This document shows positions 8,687 through 17,789 of a stretch of 61,771 nt of DNA, piece by piece. Source of the stretch: an uncultured Oscillospiraceae bacterium (lineage in GTDB: Bacteria; Bacillota; Clostridia; Oscillospirales; Oscillospiraceae); the NCBI GenBank assembly GCA_910579725.1, contig CAJTUD010000003.1, positions 12,448 through 74,218 of the forward strand, given 5' to 3'. Numbering within the stretch: the stretch's first letter is position 1; the number at the start of each line of letters is the position of its first letter. The notes below the pieces were generated by a model. That model saw nothing but the letters and a program-made list of their open reading frames with translations. It had not been told where the DNA came from and did no database searches. A program made the position numbers and the translations under genes.

Positions 8687-9153
8687 GACGCCACCTCCAA
8701 TGCAGCGATTTCCCAGGAAAGAATGGGCTCCGCCAGCAGGTCCTCCGCTGCGGCTGGCCCGGAAATCTCCAGCCGGGCGGCGGCGAGTCCGGTTTCCGCA
8801 GGCAGCTCCGGGATCAGCTCCAAAAGAAACAGCAGCTCCACACCTGTGCCGCAATCGCCGACTTTTTGCCAATCCTGATCATAGTACAGCCGCAGCGTTC
8901 CGTTTTCCAGGGTTCCGCCGGTAAGATCCGCCATCTTCTCCAGATTGCCTCCTGCGGCCTTGTAGCACTCCGCCGCGCTTCGGGCCTCGCTGACGGCCCG
9001 GCTGAGGTCCGCGCTTGTCTGACTGATGACCTCTGAACGGACAAACAGCCCCACGCAGATGGCGGCACACAGAGAAAAGACCCCTATGGAGATCAACAGT
9101 TCAATGGCAAACAGACCGGAACGGGTGGGCTTGATTCGTTCCCGCATACTCAT
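8683..9153 (-). CDS. Prepilin-like protein with N-terminal cleavage/methylation motif
   Basis: 156 residues. A basic leader (MSMRERIKPTRSG) is followed by LFAIELLISIGVFSLCAAI, the hydrophobic helix of a type IV pilin or pseudopilin with the +5-type glutamate. This is the usual prepilin peptidase layout, with G|L as the likely cleavage site. The globular part is unrecognised. Overlaps both neighbours by 4 bp (ATGA junctions). Either M1 or M3 could be the start. Confidence 0.75.
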   Translation of the reverse strand: MSMRERIKPTRSGLFAIELLISIGVFSLCAAICVGLFVRSEVISQTSADLSRAVSEARSAAECYKAAGGNLEKMADLTGGTLENGTLRLYYDQDWQKVGDCGTGVELLFLLELIPELPAETGLAAARLEISGPAAAEDLLAEPILSWEIAALEVAS

Positions 9154-9623
9154 CCCACGCTCCTTATATAAATATCGGCGGTCTGCTTCCGTCCGTCCGG
9201 GCCGGTCAGGGTCAGCCGCAGCAGTCCCTTTTCCGGCTCGGCCGCTTCCAGCGACCGGGCGGGGGAGACGGCTTCGCCGAACTCCGGGTCCTGCTCCCAG
9301 CCTTTTTCACACAGGATCTCCATCAGGTTCCCATTATGGATGTACAAAATCGTCTCATAGGTCAGCCCTTCAAAATCCTGATACAGGAATACCGCGTCTC
9401 CGTCTCCGTAGGGCTTGATCTCCACCAGCCCGGCGGCGTCGGCGGCGTGGAGTTTTGCGGTGATGTAGCTGAGACTGACCCGGACGCCGGAGCTCTCCTC
9501 CACCCGGTCCGATACCCGGCGGTAGACTACCGCTCCGGCTGCCAGACTCAGCAGCAGAGTGGCTCCAAACACGCACGTCAGCGCCAGGGCCGCCAGGGCT
9601 CCCGCGCCGCTCTGCCGCCTCAT
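9150..9623 (-). CDS. DUF4860-like pilus-operon protein
   Basis: 157 residues with one N-terminal membrane helix (GALAALALTCVFGATLLLSLAAG) and a beta-rich extracytoplasmic part. It resembles the DUF4860 family found in clostridial pilus operons, though I cannot confirm that by search. The 4-bp overlaps on both sides show tight coupling. Probably a minor pilin-associated component. Confidence 0.65.
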   Translation of the reverse strand: MRRQSGAGALAALALTCVFGATLLLSLAAGAVVYRRVSDRVEESSGVRVSLSYITAKLHAADAAGLVEIKPYGDGDAVFLYQDFEGLTYETILYIHNGNLMEILCEKGWEQDPEFGEAVSPARSLEAAEPEKGLLRLTLTGPDGRKQTADIYIRSVG

Positions 9624-9961
9624 GGCGCCACCTCCGCCGGTTCCAGGGCGATTACGGTTACGGTAGGACGGATATTGGAGGCAAAAATGTCATAGAAAAC
9701 CGCGTATTTTTCCTCGTCGATAGCCAGTCCACTTTTTTTCTTCAGCTCCGCGTAGGAGGCGGGGTAGACTCCATCCAGCGAGTAGCAGCTGACCACCGCC
9801 CGGTTGACGGCCTCCTCGGCCAGACGGAGTCCCTCCCGGCTGGAGGCTTCGGCAGCCTCCTGCACGCCCCGGACCATCCACACTGCCACTCCCACAAAAA
9901 ACAGCAGCCCCAATACCAGGGGGATCCATCCGCCCCGGGTTTCATACTTTCGTTTCTTCAT
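9620..9961 (-). CDS. Pilus-operon single-pass membrane protein
   Basis: 113 residues from the ATG at 9961, which has AAGGTGGG 4 bases upstream; an upstream in-frame TTG at 9979 is less likely. Basic MKKRKYETRGGW is followed by one membrane helix (IPLVLGLLFFVGVAVWMV). The CYSLDGVYPASYAELKKK stretch resembles the sequence that follows the helix in class III pseudopilins. First of the four small genes between pilC and pilT. Confidence 0.65.
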   Translation of the reverse strand: MKKRKYETRGGWIPLVLGLLFFVGVAVWMVRGVQEAAEASSREGLRLAEEAVNRAVVSCYSLDGVYPASYAELKKKSGLAIDEEKYAVFYDIFASNIRPTVTVIALEPAEVAP

Positions 9962-9971
9962 ACGCCCACCT

Positions 9972-11018
9972 TTACCCAATGGCAGACAGCAGGCCCATCA
10001 GAGGCAGCATCACGCTCAGCAGGATCACTCCGGCCAAAGCGCTGGTAATCACCACAATGGCGGGCTCAATGGCTCCCACCGTCCGGTCGATCCGCCTCAG
10101 GCTCTCCTCCTCCTGTCGCTGGGCCAGATCTTCCAAGGTATCCGGCAGAGAGCCGGTCTGCTCCGCCAGCTTCAGAAGACGGCAGTCCCTGCCGGTGAAC
10201 AGGCCGCTCTCCGCCAAAGCATCGGCGGGACTGCCGCCCTCCTCGATATCCTTCCGGCAGCGGGCGGTCTTCTCATCGATCTCCCTGGCTCCGCCGCAGA
10301 GCCGGGCGGACAGCTCCACAGATTCCTCCATGCTCAGTCCGCTGGCAACCGCCATGGACATGGAGGAGGCGAACCGGGACACGGCCATCTGGCCCAAAAC
10401 GCCCCGGCCGCCAAACCGGCGGCGGAACCAGAGCGTAAATTTCTCCCGCAGGGAGGGAATCAGGCCCACCGCCAGCGCAGCGGCGGCTATGACGGTCAGA
10501 ACCGCGGCGATGCCTGTACCGGCTCTGGCCAGTACGCTGCCGGCGTTCATCATGCCCGTGGCCACTGCGCCCATACGCACGCCCAGTTGGGCGAACACCC
10601 GGTCAAAAACCGGCAGCACCTGGGTAATCAGAAGAATCACCACCGCAACCATGACGGCGAACAGCGTCGCCGGTACCGCCACGGCGCCGCGGATGTCCGC
10701 GGCCATGCGCAGCTGCCGGTCGTAGTGGCGCTGAAGGGAGAGGAGGACATCCTCCAGTCTTCCTGTCTGCTCGGCCAGGGCGACCATGTCGGTCATATAC
10801 GCAGGAAAAGCCTCTGTCTCCCGCAAAGCGGAAGCCAGAGGCATACCCTCGTCTGTTGACCGGCACAGCGCATCCAGCCAGGACCGGGTATCCGGGTCCT
10901 TCTCATCTTCCCGCAGCATGCTGAGACCTTCGGCCAACGGCACACCGGACCGGACCAGCTGATAGAGTTCCCGGCAGAAGATGGGGAGATATGGGGTGGG
11001 GACGCGCAGTCGTTTCAT
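9972..11018 (-). CDS. pilC: PilC/GspF-type pilus inner-membrane platform protein
   Basis: 348 residues. Two T2SS-F domains: the first about 15-140, the second about 215-335, with membrane segments at about 115-140 (AVAVPATLFAVMVAVVILLITQVLP), 165-195 and the C-terminus. The family anchors the pilus motor in the cytoplasmic membrane. The ATG at 11018 has GAGGAGCTTCAT upstream and follows the transglutaminase gene by 16 bp, so both are on one transcript. A longer upstream reading would overlap that gene and is rejected. Confidence 0.88.
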   Translation of the reverse strand: MKRLRVPTPYLPIFCRELYQLVRSGVPLAEGLSMLREDEKDPDTRSWLDALCRSTDEGMPLASALRETEAFPAYMTDMVALAEQTGRLEDVLLSLQRHYDRQLRMAADIRGAVAVPATLFAVMVAVVILLITQVLPVFDRVFAQLGVRMGAVATGMMNAGSVLARAGTGIAAVLTVIAAAALAVGLIPSLREKFTLWFRRRFGGRGVLGQMAVSRFASSMSMAVASGLSMEESVELSARLCGGAREIDEKTARCRKDIEEGGSPADALAESGLFTGRDCRLLKLAEQTGSLPDTLEDLAQRQEEESLRRIDRTVGAIEPAIVVITSALAGVILLSVMLPLMGLLSAIG

Positions 11019-11034
11019 ATGAAGCTCCTCCGAA

Positions 11035-12021
11035 TCAATAGAGATATTTCTCTTTATAGTTGGCGGGGTTGTTGATGTACTCCATGATGCCCTTGCTCTG
11101 CTTACCGCTGGAGGCAAAGGTGGGATCCATCAGTTCCCAGACGCTGCCGTCAAAGTAGATCATGCTCTCCACCCAGCCGCTGTCCTCGCTCCATACGTTG
11201 ATCCAGGCGTGATACTCGCCACGGCTGGTATAACCCACTACCAGCTTGACAGGCACGCCCTGGCTGCGCAGCATGGCGGCCATCAGGGCGGCGTAGTCAA
11301 AGCAGATGCCCTTTTTTTCGTCCATCACGCTGTCCACGTCGGGCAGATAACCGGTCAGACTGCCGCTCTTGGCGTCTCTGGCCTTGGCGGAGTCATATTT
11401 CAGGTTTGTGACCACCCACTCGTAAATTACGCGGACCTTGCTCAGATTGTCCTCAGCCTGCCCGTCTTCGATCAGTTCTGCCGCCATGGAAACCACTTCG
11501 GAGTCATCGGAGTAGTTGACGTACTGATTGGGACGGATGAAGGGGGCGAACTCGTCGCTGAGCCGGGCGTTGATGCTGACAGAGAGCTCGTTGGTGTACG
11601 CAGTGCCGGAAACATTCTTATGGACGGAAATCTGATAAGTCCCGCTGCCGTCGGAGAGCGGGAAGACCGCGTACTCTCCGCTGGAGGGCAGGTCGTACTT
11701 GTACATGTCGGGGCAGTTGGGGCCCTTGATCTGTACCTTCAGCTTGGGACTGCCGCCGCCGGTCCACTTTACCATGATGTAGCCGTCCGCAGCGTTGGAA
11801 TAGTCAATAAGGGCGGTACGGCCGTCCTTTACCGCGGTGCCGGAGGCCACGGGGCTGAGTACGATGCTGATGGGAGGCAGGCCGGAAAGGGGGACTGCGC
11901 CGTCCAGAATCGCGCCCAGGGCGGCGGCTTCCGCCGTACTCTCCGCCGGAGCGGCACAGCCGCATACCGCGCCCAGCAGCAGCGTCAAAGCCAGAAATGC
12001 GCTGATCCATCTTTTTCTCAT
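11035..12021 (-). CDS. Secreted transglutaminase-like lipoprotein
   Basis: 328 residues. The N-terminus MRKRWISAFLALTLLLGAVC is a signal peptide followed by a Cys that could be a lipobox. The C-terminal transglutaminase-like (papain-fold) domain shows the triad: Cys in KKGICFDYAALMA, His in GEYHAWINVW and Asp in ELMDPTF. The middle is a beta-rich region. The start at 12021 follows GGTGAT with 6-base spacing; another ATG lies at 12036. It heads the pilus operon (16 bp before pilC), which may be meaningful for crosslinking or processing of surface proteins. Confidence 0.85.
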   Translation of the reverse strand: MRKRWISAFLALTLLLGAVCGCAAPAESTAEAAALGAILDGAVPLSGLPPISIVLSPVASGTAVKDGRTALIDYSNAADGYIMVKWTGGGSPKLKVQIKGPNCPDMYKYDLPSSGEYAVFPLSDGSGTYQISVHKNVSGTAYTNELSVSINARLSDEFAPFIRPNQYVNYSDDSEVVSMAAELIEDGQAEDNLSKVRVIYEWVVTNLKYDSAKARDAKSGSLTGYLPDVDSVMDEKKGICFDYAALMAAMLRSQGVPVKLVVGYTSRGEYHAWINVWSEDSGWVESMIYFDGSVWELMDPTFASSGKQSKGIMEYINNPANYKEKYLY

Positions 12022-12110
12022 GATACTATCACCCATTTTTTATGTATTGAATTCTCTTGGTCACGCTGATGTGACCAGATATGTCCATCAAACCAACCCA
12101 TATTATAGAC

Positions 12111-12139
12111 AATGTACCATTTCCACCTGGCTTTGTCAA
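12111..12139 (-). promoter_or_regulatory. Promoter for the transglutaminase/pilus operon
   Basis: On the minus strand, TTGACA (12139-12134), 17-bp spacer, TACATT (12116-12111). A GGCGGA/TCCGCC dyad at 12145-12165 lies just upstream of the -35 box and may be the weak 3' end signal of the MATE gene. Confidence 0.7.
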
Positions 12140-12243
12140 GGGGCGGCGGAAGAAAATTTTCCGCCGGTGCGTACGGAGAGGGGGTGGAAATGTCTGGAAA
12201 TGGGTGAAAAAGTCCGTGAGCCGCCGTTTTCGTCCGGATGGCG

Positions 12244-13674
12244 TCATGACGCGTCCGGCGCTGCGGCATACTTGTTTTGCAGCCATTTTCCCCGCAGCAG
12301 CCGCACCAGAAACAGAATGCCGCGGACGCACAGCTCGCCGCACATGGCGGCCCAGACCCCGGGCAGTCCGAACCGGGGAGCCAGAAGCATGGCCGCAGAA
12401 ATACGGACGCCCCACATGCTCGCCAGATTGAGAATGCTGGGAACCAGCGTGTCTCCTGCGCCCCGCAGAGAGCCCGCCGCGACAATAGAGGCGGCGAAGA
12501 GCGGTTCGGCAAAGGCTTCGATTCTCAGCACCTGAACGCCCAGCGCCTGAATGGTTGGGTCCGGAGTCAGCAGAGAGAACATCCATGGGGCCGAGAGGAA
12601 CATCAGCGTACCGGTCAGAGCCATCACCGCCATGCCCAGCGCCGTGGAGAGACAGGCGAAGTGGACGCACAAATCCCTGCGTTCCGCCCCCAGACTCTGG
12701 CCCACCAGCGTGGTGGCCGCAGAGCCGATGCCGTAGCCCGGCATGTAGCAGAAGCCCTCCGCCGTTACCGCCAGGGAGTTGGCAGCGACCGCCGCTGTTC
12801 CCAGGGGGGCTACAATCCGGGTTCCGGCGACGTAGGCGCCGCCTGTGGCGATCCGCTCCAGCGCCATGGGAAGCGCCAGACGGGCGGCGCTGCGCAGGCA
12901 CTTCTCCTCAAACCGCCAGGGGACGCCCTTCACCAGATGCAGCACCGGAGAACGGAAGCACAGAAAGCCGGTCATCAGCAGGCTTGTCACCGCGTCTGCC
13001 GCCGCGGTTCCCAGCGCCGCGCCGGTCACGCCCAGTCCGGCGCCCGGCATGACGAAGGCTGCGCCCAGCGCCGTGACGGTCCGGGTAGGGAAAATCAGAA
13101 GCGCGTTGAAAACCACGTCCAAGGCGCACATGAGAATATTCAGAACGCTGGGCGTGCGCATGTCGCCGCTGCACTGAAGCATGCTGCCCGCAGCCTGCCG
13201 CAGCAGAGAGAAGGGGAGGGCACAGGAGTAAATGAGAAAATACCGGCTGGCCTCCGGGCACACGCTGGCCTCGCCCCGGAGCCAGTGGGGCAGGCCGGAG
13301 CTGATTCCGGCCCCCAGGGCCCCCATCAGTACCCCGAAGGCCAGCGAGGCCATCAGTCCCTGCCGGAGCACAGACTGGGCTTCCGCCTTCTGGCCGCCGC
13401 CGGTCAGCTGGGCAATCTGAATGGAAAATCCGGCGGCGGTGGAGATGCAGACGCCGCCGAAAAGCCAGGTGGTGCTGGACACCAGTCCGATGGCGGCGGT
13501 GGCAGCGGCTCCCAGTGAGCCTACCATAGCCGCGTCGATGTACTGCATGGCAATGGCGGTGATCTCCGCCAGAATGGCGGGGACGCTCAGGCGCAGGACC
13601 AGCCCCATCTGCTGCCAGAGCGTGGTGGATGCCTCCGGACGCAGATAGCGGCCCCAATCAATTTGTTTTGTCAT
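12244..13674 (-). CDS. MATE family efflux transporter
   Basis: 476-residue multidrug and toxic-compound extrusion protein with about 12 membrane helices in two related halves. The N-terminal half shows the ILAEITAIAMQYIDAAMVGSL pattern typical of helix 1. ATG at 13674 with GGGAGGG 6 bases upstream. It follows the broken ABC-class ATPase by 46 bp on the same strand, so they probably share a transcript. Substrate cannot be read from sequence. Confidence 0.92.
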   Translation of the reverse strand: MTKQIDWGRYLRPEASTTLWQQMGLVLRLSVPAILAEITAIAMQYIDAAMVGSLGAAATAAIGLVSSTTWLFGGVCISTAAGFSIQIAQLTGGGQKAEAQSVLRQGLMASLAFGVLMGALGAGISSGLPHWLRGEASVCPEASRYFLIYSCALPFSLLRQAAGSMLQCSGDMRTPSVLNILMCALDVVFNALLIFPTRTVTALGAAFVMPGAGLGVTGAALGTAAADAVTSLLMTGFLCFRSPVLHLVKGVPWRFEEKCLRSAARLALPMALERIATGGAYVAGTRIVAPLGTAAVAANSLAVTAEGFCYMPGYGIGSAATTLVGQSLGAERRDLCVHFACLSTALGMAVMALTGTLMFLSAPWMFSLLTPDPTIQALGVQVLRIEAFAEPLFAASIVAAGSLRGAGDTLVPSILNLASMWGVRISAAMLLAPRFGLPGVWAAMCGELCVRGILFLVRLLRGKWLQNKYAAAPDAS

Positions 13675-13720
13675 CGCGTTTCCCTCCCGGCCGCGTTCCG
13701 CGGCGATATATCTTTCTGGT

Positions 13721-15426
13721 TCAATACCGGTTGAAGCATGCGAAAATCTCCTGCGGCCGGGGCAGCGTCAGGCCCGCAGGGACAATGCTGCCGCCGCAGA
13801 CGGCCCCCAGGCCCTTTTCCTCCACGAGCCGCATCAGCGCCGCCGCCACGTCCTCCACCCGGCAGCCGGCCAGATTCTCCCGGGCATAGCGCACCATGCA
13901 GGCCAGGGCCAAGGTCTGCCCCGCGTCTACCAGCTGCTCCACGCAGCGCAGATCCAGTTCCCGGCTGCCCACGGAAAAGGCGGTTTTCCCGAGACGCCTG
14001 ACCTTCAGCCGCTCCTGCCGGTATCCGTCGCCGCGGTAGGTTTTTCTGGTCTGGCTGGAGCCGGACAGGTCGACGGTCCGGCCTCCGGCGGGGAGGTAAA
14101 ACCCGGGGGCGGACAGAGCCGGAGCGGGACGGCCCTCCAGCGCAGCTTTTGCCTGAGCGGTGATGTCCCTGGCGCGGTAGGCGTCCATCTGAACCACCCG
14201 GCCGGCAATATGGAAGTAGGCCCCACAGCTGCCTACCACCAGAATCAGGGAAACCCCAGCCTTCTGCCAGAGGTCCAGAGCCCGCTCCAGAAAGGGGGTG
14301 ATGGGCTCCTGCTCCCGGGCGATCACCGCCTGCATCAGCTCGTCCCGAACCATGAAATTGGTGGCGGAGGTGTCCTCGTCCATCAGAAGAAGGCGGCTGC
14401 CCGCCTCCAGCGCCTCGGAGATGTTGGCGGCCTGGGAGGTACTGCCGCTGGCGTCCAGGGTGGAAAAATGGGTGGTGTCCCGGCCGCTGGGCAGGTGGTT
14501 GATGAACAGAGAGATGTCCGCGTCCGTCACCTTACGGCCATCCTCCGCGCGGATTTTCATTGCGGTGCGGTCGGTGAGAACATACTCCCGGCCGTCCCCG
14601 GCAATGTGGTCGTAAACGCCGCGCTCCAGCGCCTTCAGTAAGGTGGATTTGCCGTGGTAGCCCCCGCCGGCGATCAGGGTGATACCCCGGCGGACGCCCA
14701 TACCCCGGACGGGCCCCCGGTGGGGCAGCGTCAGCGTCACCGCCATTTCATCCGGAGAGCGGAAGGGCACCGCACCCTCCATGGGCCGGTCGGAGACTCC
14801 GCTTTCCCTGGGAAGAATGGAACCGTCCGCCACGAAGGCCGCCAGATCAAGGCGGGCCAGCTCCTCCCGGATAAAATGCCGGTCCTCCGCCAGAGCTGTC
14901 ACCCCGGCCAGCTCCTCCGCCGGTACTGCGGCGTACAGCAGGCTCCGCTCCACGCAGGCGGGGACAAATTCAAAGAGGATTTTCTCCAGTTCATGGGCGT
15001 TGATGGTCCGCCCGTTGGCGGGAAAGCCCACCTCAAAACGCAGCGTGACCGCGCCGGAGCGCACCTCGCAGTCCGTCCGGCTGAGCACCTCCTGACCGGG
15101 GCAGGTAACGGCGAGGACGCCGCTTTTTCCGGAACCCTTGGCCTGGTGGGAGAAACGGTTTGCCTGACGGCCGAAGCGCCGGAGCAGATAGTCTTCCAGA
15201 GCTGTCCGGTTCCAGGCGGTTTCCCAGCAGTCAGGGGGAAAGCCGCCGTTCTCCGGTCTACGGTCACGCTCAGCTGGGACGGCGCAGCGAAGGGGTCGCC
15301 CTGAACACGTTCAATATTTAATGTATACCGGCCAAAGGACCAGCTGCCCGCCAGGGACTTGTAGGCGGGATAGCTTCTGCGGTCGATGGCGCGCAGACTG
15401 GTACGCAGTTCTTCCGATGTTTTCAT
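13721..15426 (-). pseudogene. ABC-class P-loop ATPase (COG3044 type), split by a -1 frameshift
   Basis: The intact family is about 560 residues. The N-terminal ~66 codons (MKTSEELRTSLRAIDRRSYP..., ATG 15426 with GGAGGAC upstream) and the rest lie in two different frames. They join at a run of five G at 15234-15238 (plus strand). One extra base there would read on through DCWETAWNRTALEDYLLRRF into the second frame. That frame carries Walker A GGGYHGKSTLL, a DEDTSATNFM motif and the terminal domain. The product is predicted cytosolic and of unknown function. Alternatives are a sequencing error or a slippery homopolymer. Without correction, only the C-terminal ATPase (13721-15088) could be made. 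Confidence 0.85.
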
Positions 15427-15540
15427 GTGCGTCCTCCGTTTCGTGTTGAAAATCAACCATAGTATAGTACTTTTTTTAAAATTTGTAAAATGCATTTGTA
15501 AAAAATCTGATTTCCGGCATCAGGTTTTTCCGCGTGCCGA

Positions 15541-15584
15541 AAAAGCTCCGGCGGGACGGCAGTCTGCCGTTCCGCCGGAGCTTT
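15541..15584 (-). terminator. Terminator of the ldh gene
   Basis: GC-rich stem of about 18 bp (AGCTCCGGCGG... with ...CCGCCGGAGCT, one G-U position) 9 bp beyond the ldh stop, followed on the minus strand by TTTTT at 15544-15540. Confidence 0.85.
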
Positions 15585-15592
15585 CTGCGGGG

Positions 15593-16552
15593 CTACAGCG
15601 CGGGAGCGCACGAGAGGCTTTCAATGGCCTGCTTCATCTGCTCCGCGGAATCGCGCAGGGCCCGGTTCTCCTCGGGGCTCAGAGGAATTTCCAGAATCTC
15701 CTCCAGACCCTGCCGGCCCAGCAGGGAGGGAATACTCAGCGCCAGACCGTCCAGACCGTACTGGCCGTCCAGCACCACCGAGATGGGCAGCACCGCGTGC
15801 TCATTCTTGACAATGCACTCCGCAATGCGGCCCACTGCCATGGCAATGCCGTAGCAGGTGACTCCCTTGCGCTGGATGATCTCATAGGCGCTGTCCCGGA
15901 CCTCCCGGTACATCCGCTCCATATCCCCGGGACGGAGGGCCTGGCCACGGATGCGGCAAAAGTCCTCCAGAGCCAGTCCGGATACGTTGGCCTCGCTCCA
16001 TACCGCCAGCTCGCTGTCGCCATGTTCGCCGATGATGAAGGCGTGAATGTTCCGGCTGTCCACCCGCAGCTCCTCTCCCAGCAGCTGCTTGAGCCGCCCG
16101 GTATCCAGCACCGTCCCGGAGCCGATGACCCGCTCTCTGGGATAACCGGACAGCTTCCAGGCGGCGTAGGTCAGCACATCCACCGGGTTGGAGACGATGA
16201 GGAGGATTCCCTGAAAGTCCCGGGCGGTGATTTCGCTGAGAATGGAGCGCATGATGGCAATGTTCCGCCCGATCAGGTCCAGCCGGGTTTCTCCCGGCTT
16301 CTGATTGGCTCCGGCGGTGATGACGACCAGGGCGCAGCCGGCGATGTCGTCATAGGTGCCCGCCGTGATCTCCATGGTGGCGCCGTAGGGCAGGCCATCG
16401 CTGAGGTCCATGGCCTCGCCCTCCGCTTTGGCCTGGTCGGCGTCCAGCAGCACCAGACGGGAGAACAGCCCCTGCTGCAAAAAGCGGAAGGCGATGGACG
16501 CTCCCACAAATCCGCAGCCGACAATAGCCGCTTTTCTTGGATCGATGCTCAT
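15593..16552 (-). CDS. ldh: L-lactate dehydrogenase
   Basis: 319 residues. NAD+-dependent interconversion of pyruvate and L-lactate. N-terminal Rossmann motif VGCGFVGASIAF (about 12), substrate loop ANQKPGETRLDLIGRN with Gln at the specificity position (points to lactate rather than malate), SNPVDVLTY (about 125) and the catalytic His in IGEHGDSE (about 180). ATG 16552 with AGGAGA 8 bases upstream; longer upstream readings are rejected. A single-gene unit with its own terminator. Confidence 0.92.
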   Translation of the reverse strand: MSIDPRKAAIVGCGFVGASIAFRFLQQGLFSRLVLLDADQAKAEGEAMDLSDGLPYGATMEITAGTYDDIAGCALVVITAGANQKPGETRLDLIGRNIAIMRSILSEITARDFQGILLIVSNPVDVLTYAAWKLSGYPRERVIGSGTVLDTGRLKQLLGEELRVDSRNIHAFIIGEHGDSELAVWSEANVSGLALEDFCRIRGQALRPGDMERMYREVRDSAYEIIQRKGVTCYGIAMAVGRIAECIVKNEHAVLPISVVLDGQYGLDGLALSIPSLLGRQGLEEILEIPLSPEENRALRDSAEQMKQAIESLSCAPAL

Positions 16553-16698
16553 ATCAATTTCTCCTGTTCCGCATTTAGTTTGGTCACTATAGTAGTGCCG
16601 CTTTTTTGAAAAGATATGCGGAGCGGGGGATATCCGGCCGCCGGCCGGGACATATTGAGAGAACGCGGAGGCCACGGGGATATTTGGGAGAAATTTCC

Positions 16699-16727
16699 TC
16701 GACAGAGGGCGAAAAGTGTGGTATACT
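16699..16727 (+). promoter_or_regulatory. Promoter of the CaCA exchanger gene
   Basis: TCGACA (16699-16704), 17-bp spacer, TATACT (16722-16727), 46 bp before the ATG. Confidence 0.65.
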
Positions 16728-16773
16728 GCCGCATGTGGGCCGGAGACCGGCCTTTGAAAATGGGGGGATTGGT

Positions 16774-17742
16774 ATGCTTATTCCGGCGGTTCTGTTTTTT
16801 GTGGGGCTGATTTTTCTGATCAAGGGCGGCGACTGGTTTGTGGACGGCGCGGTGAACATCGCACACCGCTTCGGTGTGCCGGAGCTGCTGATCGGGGCGA
16901 CCGTGGTTTCCATCGGAACGACTCTGCCGGAGGTGATGGTTTCCACCACTTCCGCTCTGGGCGGTCACGGGGAGATTGCTTATGGCAACGCCATCGGCTC
17001 CGTGATCTGCAACGCCGCGCTGATTGCCGCCATCACCATTGCGGTGCGCCCCGGCCAGGTGGATCCCAGGACGCTGAGAACGCCGGTGATCTTTTTCTTT
17101 GCCGCCGCCGGGATCTATGGGGCGGTAGCCTATACCACCGGCTATTTCAGCCGTATGGTGGGAATCGTTCTGCTGGCGGTTTTCGCCGCCTATATGGCCG
17201 TCACCATCCGGCAGATCAAAGGGGCGGCCAGCCCCGCTTCCGCCGGGGAGAGCGGAGCCGCAGGAGAGGGGTCCACAGCGAAGGACACCGTTTTGCTGGC
17301 GGCGGGAGCGGTACTGATCGCCCTGGGAGCCAGACTGCTGGTGGATAACGGCATCCTGATTGCCCAGGAGCTGGGCGTGCCGGAGTCCGTGATTGCGCTG
17401 ACGTTCATCGCGCTGGGAACCTCTCTGCCAGAGCTGGTGACGGCGGTGAGCGCTCTGGCGAAGGGCCATGGCAGTCTTTCGCTGGGCAATATTGTGGGGG
17501 CAAATCTGTTCAATCTGGTGCTGGTCTCCGGCGTATCGGTGACGCTGGCGCCGTTTGAGGTGCCCCGGAGCGCCGTCATCTGGGGGCGCAACGCCTCTCT
17601 GGTACTGGAGCTGCCGGTGATGTTTCTGGTGATGCTGCTGCTGACCATTCCGGCGCTGGTAAGGGGAACGCTGTCCCGGGGACAGGGAATACTCATGCTG
17701 GCGGTCTACGCGGCGTTCTGCGCGGTGCAGTTCGCACTGTAG
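16774..17742 (+). CDS. Calcium/sodium antiporter, CaCA family
   Basis: 322 residues, about ten membrane helices in two inverted repeats. The two alpha-repeat motifs are seen twice: GTTLPEVMVS with YGNAIGSVICN, and GTSLPELVTA with LGNIVGANLFN. These are the ion-binding helices of Na+/Ca2+ or K+/Ca2+ exchangers (YrbG-like). ATG 16774 follows GGGGGGATT. The upstream in-frame reading from 16606 lacks a ribosome site and is rejected. Confidence 0.93.
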   Translation: MLIPAVLFFVGLIFLIKGGDWFVDGAVNIAHRFGVPELLIGATVVSIGTTLPEVMVSTTSALGGHGEIAYGNAIGSVICNAALIAAITIAVRPGQVDPRTLRTPVIFFFAAAGIYGAVAYTTGYFSRMVGIVLLAVFAAYMAVTIRQIKGAASPASAGESGAAGEGSTAKDTVLLAAGAVLIALGARLLVDNGILIAQELGVPESVIALTFIALGTSLPELVTAVSALAKGHGSLSLGNIVGANLFNLVLVSGVSVTLAPFEVPRSAVIWGRNASLVLELPVMFLVMLLLTIPALVRGTLSRGQGILMLAVYAAFCAVQFAL

Positions 17743-17789
17743 CCGGATGCTGCCGGCGGGAAATTCATACTTTAAGGAGCTGACTGCAA

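Noticed and set aside
12145..12165. Terminator of the MATE gene
   Set aside because: The stem is short and has no T-tract on the minus strand, and it lies about 80 bp from the stop; kept only as a note under the promoter.
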